Shown here in pieces: positions 34,917 to 46,127 of a DNA stretch of 64,000 nt. The stretch covers positions 498,501-562,500 of the forward strand of contig CM040101.1 in the NCBI GenBank assembly GCA_022496805.1. The letters run 5' to 3'. This DNA is from Pohlia nutans. Taxonomy: Eukaryota > Streptophyta > Bryopsida > Bryales > Mniaceae. The position numbers and the translations under genes were made by a program. Numbering within the stretch: position 1 is the first letter of the stretch; each line of letters starts with the position of its first letter. Below the pieces are notes generated by a model. It had not been told where the DNA came from, searched no databases, and saw only the letters and a program-made list of their open reading frames with translations.

Positions 34917-35920
34917 TTGATGCATTGGATCAATACAGTTTCATACAAAGTCAAGCCCGTCCTAATGAAACATATAAAGCTAGCCCTTCATAAACTTCGG
35001 AAGGATACCAATATTATTATAAAGTCAATTGATATAAATCTTGAGTTGGTGATTATAAACAAATCATGGTATGTGCAAAAAGGCTTCTGGGAACTTTCAG
35101 ACGATGACATTTATCCATCCATTGTGTGGGATGAATTATGCTCTAGAATAGGGATGCTTGAGCATTGCCATACAAATTTGCCATCATACCTCAAGAATGG
35201 AAATTTATTTGGCAACTATAAGACTTTCGAGCTTCCCCATTATATTTCCGTCCCGACATACATAAACCCACTATCATGGGTAGGCCAGTTTGTTCTTATA
35301 ATAACTACATTCTTGAAAAGCCTTCAATTTGGGTCCACCACCAACTTCTAGTTTTCAAAGAGAAAAAACACCTTGTAGACTCTTTAATGATATTATGAGA
35401 TATTTCTAAACTTAAGGTACCTACCCATGCCATTCTATTTGTAGAATCCTTGTACACAAGCATTCCTACGGATGTTGGTCTTTATGCACTTCGGTGCATG
35501 ATCCATGGGGAATTCTCTCATTAGAAAGTAGAATTGATTGTCCCTTGTCTCGTTGGTTTAGCGATGGTTTGTGTGTGGTTTTTGTGTTTTCAAGAGATTC
35601 AAATGGAGCACGAATACAAGCCAAATTACCAAAATTATATGTTGTACTACAAATGCTACATCAACAATACTTTTGGAGTTTGGACCGATCCCAAACGATT
35701 TTTTCAAGAATGGTTGACAGGATACGACACATGGCATTATACAATCAAGATCACCAAATCCCTTAGTGAAACAACTGCATATATCTTAGACATTAACTTT
35801 TATATAGGCAATGACTTTGACCGCACACATCGACTTTCTACCAATTATCCCCCAACTCTAAATCCCCCCCTCGACGTTAATGCAAGAGGACAAAAACTGC
35901 CCCCTATTTTGTGCATGTAG
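34917..35920 (+). pseudogene. Degenerate Penelope-like reverse transcriptase
   Basis: Three consecutive pieces resemble the RT of Penelope-like elements: INLELVIINKSWYVQKGFW (cf. ADKNLG..VMD..Y), FVESLYTSIPTDVGLYALR (cf. DVxSLYTNIPxxEGL) and YYKCYINNTFGVWTDP (cf. YxRYIDDIFxIW), followed by AYILDINFYIGN. Catalytic acids appear lost: DV is EV-like in motif A and YIDD is YINN in motif C. A TAG (about 35,522) and at least one frameshift break it. No GIY-YIG endonuclease was found. Alternative: another non-LTR RT; the SLYTxIP motif favours Penelope. Confidence 0.55.
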
Positions 35921-36035
35921 GAGCCCACCTTATAAAAAAAACCCTCTTCCAAGGGTTTAAAATACCCAAGGGGATTCTCCTAGACAACATTGGGGCTGTA
36001 GGCTCCAAATTTGCAAAAAAATTGCCAAAAAAAGA

Positions 36036-36585
36036 CCCTAGCCCTTTAACATCCCGATTCAACACTGTTTTCAAAGAAGCGCTATAAAATGCTTAATGAA
36101 AACCAAAAATGGGTTTCATGGTCAAAGCAAAGTTGTAAATGTCAATGTGAAGATCACATTTGTACAATTGGATTTATTATATTTTTGTTTAATATTTTTA
36201 AATTAATTTTGCAAGGTTTTCTCTTGAAATTCAATTTAAAATCCAAAATTAGCACAAAAAATTTAAAAATATGGTAATGAAATTGAAATAACATGCACTA
36301 AGAGATGGTATGATTTCCATTATTTCATTCTACTTTTTTTGAAAAATCATATTTAAGGTCCCACTTTTTGAACTAAGAATGAACTTGACATAAACCAATT
36401 CTGTTGTTTTTCTAAAAATCATAATAACCTTTTTTGAAGATCCAAACCGTACAAAGGATAGTCAACTTGCTCAAGAACTAAGAGAAATTTTGGTGGATGA
36501 TAACTGTCCGATTTGGATGAGAATCGAGCAGTTTCAATCTGTGCATCGTCCACTATGTGGACACTGGCGCGTTAAAGGGCTAGGG
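36036..36585. mobile_element. 550-bp element with 15-bp perfect inverted ends
   Basis: ccctagccctttaac at 36,036-36,050 is the exact inverse of gttaaagggctaggg at 36,571-36,585. TTAA lies inside each end. The right interior (ggatgagaat...tctgtgcatcgtcca...ggacactgg) resembles the end of the MITE at 31,830-32,417. The interior is noncoding. Confidence 0.6.
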
Positions 36586-37813
36586 TGCCCAAAATGGAAA
36601 TTTCAGAAAATGGGGCCCCTATGTGAATAGTGCTTGCATTAACGTCCAGGGGGGGATTTAGAGTCGGGGCCAACTGTCACCAAAAAAATCCAAAATAAGT
36701 ATCACCTAACTTTTTGCTTTGACAATTTGTAGAAATTTCAATTTTTAAGAATAAAATTATGAAATAAATTGCATTCTTCATGATCTCTATTTTCCTATGA
36801 AGAAAAAAATACTATAAACCTTCTAGTCCTGCTGCAAGTAGGCTAGAAAGCTTAAAATCAACCGTTTAGGAACATTCTACCTTAATCAACATGCCTTAAA
36901 GTTGTTCTCTGAAGTTGAAACTTAAAACAGTTTCAGAAGCCACATCTTATAATACATCTAAGTTATGTCCAAAAGCCATGGGCATTTAGGAGATAATATC
37001 AACCCCTATATAGGTAGCACAAATAGCAAACCAAACGTTGGTAAACGGATACGATTGAAAATTTTGGACTCTCATGCAACCAATCATGTCATGCAGCCAA
37101 TGCTCATATCCTTTTCAGTTTGTGTTGTGCTAATCCATGTGTTCTAAAACAAAAAGCACCTTTTAAAACTGGAAGCAGTGTTCCCACGGGATTTTTATTT
37201 CGGAACAGAGAGAGTATGATTTTAGTTGACCCTACTATCACTTATTTGTGCCTTCTAAAGTCAACTTCCAATGTGAATATCTTTTCAGGCTGAAATTTTC
37301 TAATTCCACTTGATCAGGCCTCCTCTCTGATTTGCAAAGAGGACACAGTATTCGCTTGTCCAAAATGCCCTCAGTTTAAGCGGACTATTAATAAGTGTCC
37401 ATCATAGGTGCACATACCTTACAACACTCAAGTATTACATCCAAACTCAATCAGACGACCACCTTGCTTGCAAACAAACCTACCATAACTTCCTCTTTTT
37501 CTTTCCGTGTCTGGGGACGTTTAACCATTGACTCCAAAAATGCAGAATTGTGTTTCAATATGAAATGTAATATTCAATCAGCTTCCATTTCTTTAAATTA
37601 CAAGTGAAGGAATTCGAAAGCTGACCACTTCATGGATAACAAAGGTACCTTACGTATTGACAGTATGGATGGGACAGAGGGTGTGTCCTCTTCGAGAGCA
37701 AGATGAGAACCCCACTACGACAATAAGTGGGACGATGGAGCCATTAGTAACTCTGGCTGTGTCTTTCTGAGATTCTTCATTCCTCTCCACTCGCCACTTG
37801 ACTCGGAGCGCAC
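36586..37813. other. No recognisable gene
   Basis: AT-rich spacer with only short frames. It contains the presumed 3' flank of the minus-strand TH1 gene; no polyadenylation signal could be chosen with confidence. Confidence 0.35.
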
Positions 37814-38930
37814 TCACTTATCCACAAATCTCGTTTTGATTCCACCACCTGCCACACCATATGCCCAGGATTCTACTTCACTCACTCTCCTCCCCTCTAC
37901 CGAAAAGGAAGAGAATATGAATGAAAAAAAAAACCTAGAACTCATCCCTTTGCATCCACAACTACTCACCTTCTACTGATTCGAAGTGGACTTCTCGAAC
38001 GTGCTCGGCGTCAATGTAGTACTCAAAACTGCAAAACCGACCCCGTTCAGTTTAACAACCAAAGAAAAAGAACATACAACATGCAAAATCAAGTCTCAGA
38101 ACAGACTAATCGCAGTACCTGTTGGAGAACTCTACTTGGAGCTCGTTCTCAGGCGAGTTGCTGCTTACGAGCTGCTTCACGGCTTCCACGAGAACCGTCA
38201 CAATCTCAGACTTCCGTGTGCTTGCCATCAGACAATCATATTCACTTGGAATACTTATTGCGAAGAAGTTGTCGCTCAGTTCAGTCATGCTCACCTTCTC
38301 TATATTCTGCATAGGCCAATCTCCCCAACCAACTTAAATCGTAGACTTCTCGGGTGCAGCTGGAGAGCAGATAATTCACAATCTGAGGAAATGGGAATAT
38401 GGAACCTTCACCGGAGTGCAAGAAGAGCACTTTTGGGAGACTTCTTAAGCGTCACAAGCAAGCCAGAAATTGCAATCAGGTGCACAGACCTGATTACTAG
38501 TGTGAATTAGGGTTTGTGACAATCATGGCAAAATTAGCTTGCCTGTAAAGGGATTCGATGCTTGAGACGATAGAACGTCGAATCGAGTATATATATGGCA
38601 ACGTCACTGACTATGAGCACGCGGCGCACCAGCTTACACTTGCGATTCACCTTCATGATATTGTCAGCAAACAGAACTTGCTTGTCCCCTGCACACTAGC
38701 TGCATTGGATTGATCGTTCGTGAAGAATATTGGAGCACTGGAAGAGCTGAAGAAGAGATTCAAATGGATGAGGATGGGAGAGCAGGCAGGCTACCTTGTT
38801 TGGAAAGCAGCTTGACGAGCGTGGGATTGGCGGGCACATCGATGTAGTCCGCGGAGAAGACGCGGTACATGGAAGAGCGGCGACGAACTTTCATGCCCAT
38901 AAAAGGCTCCATGGCCTCCTCACCCGCCAT
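37814..38930 (-). CDS. Stand-alone class-I-myosin TH1-domain-like protein
   Basis: Five coding exons on the minus strand: 38,795-38,930, 38,543-38,688, 38,119-38,306, 37,970-38,028 and 37,814-37,896, giving 203 codons plus stop with phases that all fit. The intron after exon 2 has a GC donor (CAG|GCAAGC); the others are GT-AG. The protein matches the tail homology 1 domain of class I myosins: SMYRVFSADYIDVPANPTLV, QVLFADNIMKVNRKCKLVRR, LIVSDVAIYILD, LSDNFFAISIPSEYDCLMAS, KSEIVTVLVEA and ELQVEFSNSFEYY. TH1 binds acidic phospholipids, so membrane association is likely. No motor domain is present, and higher plants lack class I myosins. A 5' UTR intron (38,944-39,032) is likely. The last exon is the least certain; without it translation stops soon after exon 4. 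Confidence 0.8.
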
Positions 38931-38943
38931 AGCCAAAGCGGGC

Positions 38944-39032
38944 CTGCAGAGGAGTGGAGGAGAGCAATGCGATTCAGATCCGGCTGCAAACTAAGGAGAT
39001 GCAACGGAGGGAGTTGCGTCAGGGCTACTTAC
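38944..39032 (-). other. Probable 5' UTR intron of the TH1-like gene
   Basis: On the minus strand TTCT|gtaagt at 39,032 and ctctgcag at 38,944 flank 89 bp, directly upstream of the start codon at 38,930. Confidence 0.55.
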
Positions 39033-39160
39033 AGAAGAAACCGAAGGCTCACGCACATGAGTCTCCGTCTGGCTGACGTGGTTCTGCCCGCAGGAGCAGG
39101 GAATCTGCCTTCCTCCTTGTTCTGCCAGCGTCACTAGAACTTTGCATTCTAGTGACGCGG

Positions 39161-40731
39161 GGAGGCCGCGTCACTCAGGCGCAGTGAGTCTGGGTGGGTC
39201 ATTCAGCAAACTCAACCATGGCCCTCCGATCGAGTAAGAAGATCCAACGGTGGGCGGAATCCGACCTGGTGGAGACGGGCCATTTGGGGCAGCGGGGTGG
39301 GTTCGAGAAATTACTGCACGGATAAAACACGTAGTAACTAGGACAGCGATTCAACCAGTGGACGTCACATGTCAAATGAACTCAAATGTCACAGACTAAG
39401 TGAATTCATTGTTTTAAAATGATTGATGCAATCAATCACATTGTGAAAAATACATTTTAGATTGGACCAAATTTTAAATCACCGGAATCAATGAAGAAAA
39501 ACAAATGTATTGATCGATGAAATCATAAAATTTGAACAAAAGGAATTCTATATAGAACCTATTCAAAATTGTTAAACGAAACACAAGGCCAATTTTGGTC
39601 ATGCAATGTTCTTCGTTGATTCCGATGATATAAAATTTGGTCTCATACAAATTATAATTTTCACAATATGATGAATTGAAATTGTCACTTTAAACCATAG
39701 TATTATGAATTCAAAAAACGATGAGAATCCCAAGCAACCTCAAAGCAGCCTCCATATGTTTTGAGGTTGCATTGCATAACATTCTTTAGCTAATACTGCA
39801 ATACATCCTTTTGCTTGTGTAGAGAACCATCATATGAACATGGAATTGATGATGTGGAACATGTAGAAACTATTAAAAAACAGAAGTTGGTTGAGTTGCC
39901 AAACCATCATTAGCTAGAGATGGCTTTGATTCTTTAGAAGATTACGATTCCTGCAATGATTCTGGCCTACGATGTTGATTCCCAAGGGTGATCAATGGAG
40001 CTGCTAAAGAATGTTATATGAGGTTGACCTCAAAACGGTCTCAACACGTTTTAAGGTTGCTTTGAGGTTCACCTCAAATCGACCTTATAACACATGCAGT
40101 GTTCTTCACTAATTCCAATAATATAATATTTGGTCTCATATGAATTTTATTTTTTACAATAGATGAATTGAATTTGTCATTTTAAAACTATAAATCCTTA
40201 ATCCTTGAGGGCTTTAAATATCATATAAATAAAAATTGTATATCATATGTATAATTTTTGAAAATAGACAAATGTGCTTTCGCCTTGTGTTTGATTTAGC
40301 AATTTTGAATAGGTTCTATATAGAATTCCTTTTGTTCAAATTTTATGATTTCTTCGTTCAATACATTTGTTTTTCTTCATTGATTCTGGTGATTTAAAAT
40401 TTGGTCCAATCTAAAATGTATTTTTCACAATGTGATTGATTGCATCAATCATTTTAAAACAATGAACTCACTCAGTCTGTGACATTTGAGTTCATTTGAC
40501 ATGTGACGGTTTACACTTTGCTACGTCCGGTGGTTGAATTGTTGTCCTAGTTACAGCGTGTTTTATCCGTGCAGTCTTTTTACGAACCCGCCCCCGCTAC
40601 CCCAAATGGCCCGCCTCCGCCAGGTCGGATTTCGCCCACCGTTGGATCTTCTTACTGGATTGAAGGGCCATAGTTGAGTTTGCCGGTTAATGACCCGTCC
40701 AGACTCATTACGCCTGAGTGACGCGGCCTCC
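39161..40731. mobile_element. Large foldback element with about 430-bp arms
   Basis: Arms 39,161-39,590 and 40,281-40,731 are inverted copies, about 85-90% alike (ggaggccgcgtcactcaggcg ... cgcctgagtgacgcggcctcc). Inside the loop, 39,601-39,697 and 40,094-40,190 are direct repeats that are themselves diverged relatives of the arm sequence (ttcttcgttgattccgatg type). No transposase. Flanking target duplications were not found. Confidence 0.8.
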
Positions 40732-42205
40732 TGTTCCTTAGCCCAAAGAAAAGAGAGTTTCCACCCAAACTTGCAGCCCCCAACCCTCTCGTCCAGGCTT
40801 GCTTTTTCACAAAGTTTTAACCCGTCCCATTTCCAAAAGCCTCCATTGATATGAAAAAAAAATTAAAAAATTGAGCCCATCCCCAAACCAATCATTTAAA
40901 AAATCAACATGTCTATGGACTAATTGGTGAAAAAAAACATTTCCCTAAACCGGTTTTTTTAAAATGACCCGTCTCAATAAATAAAATAAAATGAGTTTAA
41001 GATATAAATAATAAATAATAAATAAAAATTGTGAAAAGCAGCCTCATCTCTTGGCAAAGTGGAAGTTGGTTGTATGCTTAGAATGCATGTTGGTTGCCCT
41101 AATCCAACCCAACCCAACCTCGGCCTTTATCTTTATGTCACTAAGAAGTCGTTAGAGAGGCTTTCTGTGAAGTTCCAGGTTACTGATGAAAACCAGGACC
41201 ACTGTCGGGGTGAGTGTTTGGAGATGATAGAGACAATGAAGAAAATGATTCATTAGGAGAGATATGGGGCTTCAAAAAGGCCCTCACTTTGGATCAGCTG
41301 AATTCAATTGACCGGATTAAAATAATAATTTATTTATTTTTACAAAAAGAAAAATTAAAAAAATTAAAAAATTGCAATTTGATATAGAAGACTGTCTGCC
41401 ACGTCAGATTGCGTTTTTTTATTTTTTTTATTTTTTTTATTGGTTGTTGTTGGTTTACTGCTAATCAATAGTTAGACAACGGGAAAGGGCCTTCTGAAGG
41501 CCCAATTCTCTTCTAGTGTGTACCAAATCATTATTTGAGGCGTGGGATTCGCATGTACAACCCCATAGTGGTTAATCAATTTGCATAGCCTGAATAATCT
41601 ATAGAGGAGGATAATAGTGATCCTAGTTAGTATTCCTATATTTGAGAGAGATTCTCTGAACAAAACTTGCTCAAGAGCCATATAAAAACAAGGTTGAAGC
41701 TCGTGACTTTGGATGCTCTAATGCGCATTTAGGGGTGCAAACATTCCAGTGGAAAACATTAATTGGAATGTTGTGATGATTCTTTGAAGAAACATGAAGG
41801 ACAAAAGAATCTATCCTCTCGATTGAATGGTAACTCAAACTTTGATGTCTTTTTTCAATATGTTTGTACCAAATTTGAAAAATTTGTCATTCTTTACATG
41901 ATGTGCTCAATGTACATTAGTGTCTTTGATGTCATATGAAAAAACAAGTCTAATTTCTGTGATTTGTTGGTATTATATTCAATAGTCTCAAATACTTGAA
42001 GATTATGATTTGGACCGGAAATTTTTAATTTGAATTTATTTTTCTTGACACTAACATGTGACATGTTCAAATGGATTTTGTATTGTTTTTTGTACTTAAA
42101 ATAAAATGGATTTTGATTCTATTTTGGCAACATGTCCAAGTTCATTCTAACACATCCAAAAACAGATAATTTTTTGGAGAACCCGCTCACATTACATACA
42201 TTTTT
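40732..42205. other. No recognisable gene
   Basis: The sequence is AT-rich with tracts such as aaataataaataataaataa near 41,000 and T-rich runs near 41,420. Short frames (for example 41,059-41,256) carry no family signature. Confidence 0.35.
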
Positions 42206-43096
42206 TTAACCCCTAAACGTCCTCATCCTTTCCAAATTTGGAGAATTTCAAAGATGTCTTATAAAATGCAACTAAGAGGGATATTTTGAATTTGATGTAA
42301 TAACATTCAGTAGCAGAATTTGGCTCTGCCTTGGGCTCCCAAAAAATTTGCAGCATATTCTGCATTTTTGGACACAATAAATCAGTAGCTACCCATGTTT
42401 ACTGGGAGTTGTGTGTAATAGGAACTCACAGTTGCAAGTAAGTAGCACATGTGTCCACCATTTCGTTTGCAGGAATGAGCGTAATGAATGTAGGTCCTTC
42501 TCTTGAAAAAATGCTGATGCATTTTATATTTGCCATGTGTCCTCCATCTCATGTTCATCCACTTTGCTTACCTTATTGGATGAAGCTAAAAGGCATATCC
42601 AACACATGCTACTGAATGTTATGTATGAATATAGGTTGTGCATTATGAATTTTAAATTCTATCCATACAAGTTAGATTTTGCGATTGCTAGATCACCAGT
42701 ATTTTGTATAAAATTTGAAACTTAAAATTCAAAACTCTTTTGTAATTTGATTACAAATAAGATATTGACAATTTGTGGATGAAATTTGTTGTGATAGATT
42801 GAAATGTAGTCTTCTAAGTGTTGTAATTTTTGGAGATTTTTTAGGTTGCTTAATTTTATGAGTTGATTATTCAAGAGCACTTTTACATTGAAATCTTAGA
42901 AATTTTGGGTGAATCGCCGTAACATGAAATGGGGCATAAAATTTTCACAAATCATCCCCTTTCTAATTGGTTGACTTATGCATAAAGCTAACTTCCTATA
43001 AAATCTATAGTAAAAAATCCACACTCCAAAAAGTGCATGACGGGTGAAAAATTGACGTTCCGTTTTGTACATCATGCATTTTTTGCATGTTGGACC
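42206..43096. repeat. Diverged copy of the TTAA-bounded repeat
   Basis: It starts ttaacccctaaacgtcctc, the same as the start at 53,205. From about 42,640 to 43,080 it aligns base for base with 53,320-53,760 (gatattgacaat...gtggatgaaatttgttgtgat; aaaaagtgcatgacgg). The 3' terminus is degenerate. An extra segment at about 42,300-42,620 is absent from the 53-kb copy. Confidence 0.6.
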
Positions 43097-43596
43097 TTTA
43101 AGAATTAATAGACATGTCCCAGCCTCCCAGGACCATTCGGGGACCTTGTGGAAAAATAACATTATACATCCACCTAAACAAGTAGAGCATGTCTGTCACA
43201 TGGGTGGACTAGGCTTGATTCTCGAGGGCGCAGCGACGCAATCTTGTGAGCGGTGAGCAGTGAGTGGAAAACTTGTCTAATTTCTGTAAGAATTTCTGCG
43301 GAAAACCATGAAATTAGCATTATTTTGTAGAATTTTTGAAAATTTGTTGACTTTTTCCATGTATTATATTAAATCAGCCAAAAATAGGAGGGACCTAATT
43401 CCGTGGAATTCGCAAAACCTCGGCGCAAAACTTTGACAATTTTTTTTGAAAGCTACCTTGTTCTAAAAATCATCGTAAATTTTTGGAAAAAAAAAACAGT
43501 ATGGAATTTTTCTTCATTCTATTCTCAGAAATATTTTATTTTCAGACTTTTTTTATAAAAAATTGGGCAAAAAATGAAGCATTCAGGGGGGTATTT

Positions 43597-43686
43597 TGGA
43601 TTTTAGACACTGTTTTTGAGGTGCTAAAAGTGTCTTTCGGATCCGAAGGACACTTTCAGCTCCTCAAAAACAGTGTCTAAAATCCA
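43597..43686. repeat. Near-perfect 90-bp palindrome
   Basis: tggattttagacactg...cagtgtctaaaatcca with 44-45 bp arms meeting at cggatccg (43,638-43,645), with only about two mismatched positions. It would extrude as a long hairpin. Confidence 0.85.
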
Positions 43687-43956
43687 TGCGAAGGACCACT
43701 TTCTCGTGCGACTAGTCACACGTAAAATAAGAGTTTGGGAAAAATTGGTTATGGAAGAGTGGAAGTCCATGCTAAATATTCAAATAATGAAGGAAAATCT
43801 TTATTTATTTCAAGGTCAAATCAAAGTCCAAACAAAGTTGGTTCGCTTTGGTCCCCTTCTTGAATACTATTTCCCTTTCTTCAAGCATTCTCTTCTAGTC
43901 ATTCTTGGGCGGCTGGCTCAATTATAGCAGCAAGTTCGAGGATGCGCATCACCTCG

Positions 43957-44400
43957 TTATAGCTGTAACTTGGTGCATGCAGCATGCATGAATGTGTCCA
44001 CCTCGTAGTCCATTTTGCAGAGGTAGCAGAAAATGTAGTACACATGCTTGCAATAAATCCATTGAAGCCTCTTTCCTAAAGCTCCAGACATCATCTTCAC
44101 AAAAGACGGACATGTGCATGACGGGATATCTGTGATTGTTACATAGTAGTCTTTTCCCTTGCCACTATCGAGGGTGATGATAACTCCATATCCAGGATAG
44201 GGGATGGCGGTGACATTTGTGACTTGACAATTGTTCATGAATGAAGCACTCTCCCATTAGTTACGATGCTCTACTGTCGGAGCCTCGCTGCTTCTCCGAA
44301 TGGTCGAACTACCTTGAATAGTCTTGTAGGAATCTGGGTTTGCAGGAACGTGGAACTCTGAACGAGGAATGGCCATATCCAGAGAAGAGATGAACATCTG
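43957..44400 (-). pseudogene. MULE transposase C-terminal SWIM fragment, copy 3
   Basis: The minus frame reads STIRRSSEAPTVEHRN, stop (TAA in place of the Gln codon seen at 5.8 kb), then WESASF and MNNCQVTNVTAIPYPGYG, with the SWIM finger CTCP...IYCKH and YLCKMDYEVDTFMHAA. It is the most diverged of the three SWIM copies and again lacks the catalytic domain. It abuts the inner edge of the right duplication arm (44,427). Confidence 0.65.
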
Positions 44401-44426
44401 ACTACAACATGAAATCATAGTTCTTG

Positions 44427-44611
44427 AATCGGTGGTGGATGAAAGAGCATTCTCCACTGTCAATTTCGTGAAGGACAAAGTCATGAACAAATTGTCAGAC
44501 TACTTGGATTTGTACATGTGTATGTTTACATTGATTTTTTTTCTCTACAGAACTTCCCTTTTCATGAGGCCATCGAAGGTTGGAAGGACTGTAAACGTCA
44601 TGCAGGCCTAA
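44427..44611 (+). pseudogene. hAT C-terminal relic (right copy)
   Basis: Same segment as at 32,916-33,100, here on the plus strand. The upstream part is replaced by unrelated sequence at 44,426, although a few bases (gttctt) still match beyond the break. Confidence 0.45.
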
Positions 44612-45109
44612 TGGGAATGTAGTGGGCTTCTTTGGGATTTGTCATAGTTGTTGGCTTAGTGTAGTTGCTTGGTTGAAACTTGGCTTTAGTGTTTCTTATG
44701 TGATGGTATTTATGTGAATTTCAACGGCATTTTTTAATTAGCCTGACTCCATGAAGTCAATTAGTGAGGTGATATCTAACTTATACCTCAAGGTACTAAA
44801 TTCAAGTGGTATGAATAAAGGAATAAAACTATGCAAATTTTGTGTCTTGTAGCCTTTTTGGCTTCTTTACATGGTATTGTTTAGCCATTTTGCTGAATTT
44901 TAAGCTTCGGAGGCAACCACATTGCTGCCATTTGCTCATCTCACGCCAAAAAACAAGAAAAAATAAAACTTAGCCACGGTTTACTAAAGGTTCTCTATCT
45001 CCATCACCTGCTGTGATTTTGATGAAATTCACCATTGTAGCCCATTGGCCATACTTTGACAGGGCATGCAGCCATCGGTAGTCAACAAAAAATAAGTGCC
45101 ATTAGTCGT

Positions 45110-45697
45110 TTAACCCCTAAACGACAGAGCGTCCAGAAAGTGAACGACTAACAGATTCAAACCCTTCTTACGTTCTCATCAATGCTTGGATGAAAGTCAT
45201 CCAATTTTTTGGAGATTCTTCACCAAGTTGTTGTCCTATCTAACGGTTGGATTTTGTCATACTTGATTACATATTTTTCTAAAATTACAAATGTAGAAGT
45301 ATGTCAAGTCGTTGACCAAGCCAAAATTGCATTGACTGTAGTTCAAAAGTGGCCTTGCAAAAATGAGGTCATAGATTTAAGAAACACAAAAATTTCAAAG
45401 AGTCACCACGTTTAAGAGTATCTCATTTCAAACTCATTCCAACAAATTTTACTCAAAAAGTATTAAAATTTTGTTTGTAATCGAATTTAGAAGGAATTTT
45501 TAATTTTAACTTTCAAATTTTAAAATTAAATATTGGTGATAGTATTAGTGAATTGAACCGTTCAGATGGAATCTAAAATTCAAAATCTAGAACTTTTGTT
45601 TGTATATCAATTCCAAAACATTCTTCTAAATAGTAGTTTATGATGCTCTTTCTCAAATTGTCAATTCCAGGGACACCCTGGTACGTTTAGGGATTAA
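45110..45697. mobile_element. TTAA-bounded MITE (right-arm copy)
   Basis: Inverse of 31,830-32,417 within the duplicated arm, including both TTAA edges. Confidence 0.65.
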
Positions 45698-46127
45698 GGC
45701 TGAATAAATAAATTCCCACAAGCCATTTAGCTAAGGAGCCAAATATTCCCCACCTTCACAGGTCGAGTGATCTACAGTAGGACTATTAGCCTACATTTGT
45801 AGAAGACATGAAACTGCGATCAAAAAGTCAATTCCAGGAAAACAAACCACATAATTCATGCAATGATGAGCTATGATAACTTCCATATTGTGCACTCTCA
45901 TTTAATGAAATCTCAAAATACACTCTCCTGAATTCTTTTTGGAGCTTACTTCCAGTAATAAGAATTATTTACATGTGGATCGCATTTCAGCCCTTTCCAT
46001 TCAGAAACTAGGGTTTAGCCTGTGTGCTTTTAAACAACTGCAACTAACACACCCTGCCCCTGCACACTCGGTTAAGTGACCAACGTATCCCCAACGATAC
46101 GCTACAAAAGTTGCACTGCCAAACTCA

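Noticed and set aside
37986..38510. 174-codon plus-strand ORF over the TH1 gene
   Set aside because: The minus strand has conserved TH1 exons with fitting splice phases; the plus ORF crosses their introns and matches nothing.
37814..38930. A complete class I myosin gene
   Set aside because: No motor, IQ or SH3 segments were seen upstream or downstream; exon 1 starts with its own ATG after a 5' UTR intron.
39161..40731. CRISPR-like array
   Set aside because: Repeats are long, few, inverted and nested; nothing resembles regularly spaced short repeats, and the DNA is eukaryotic.
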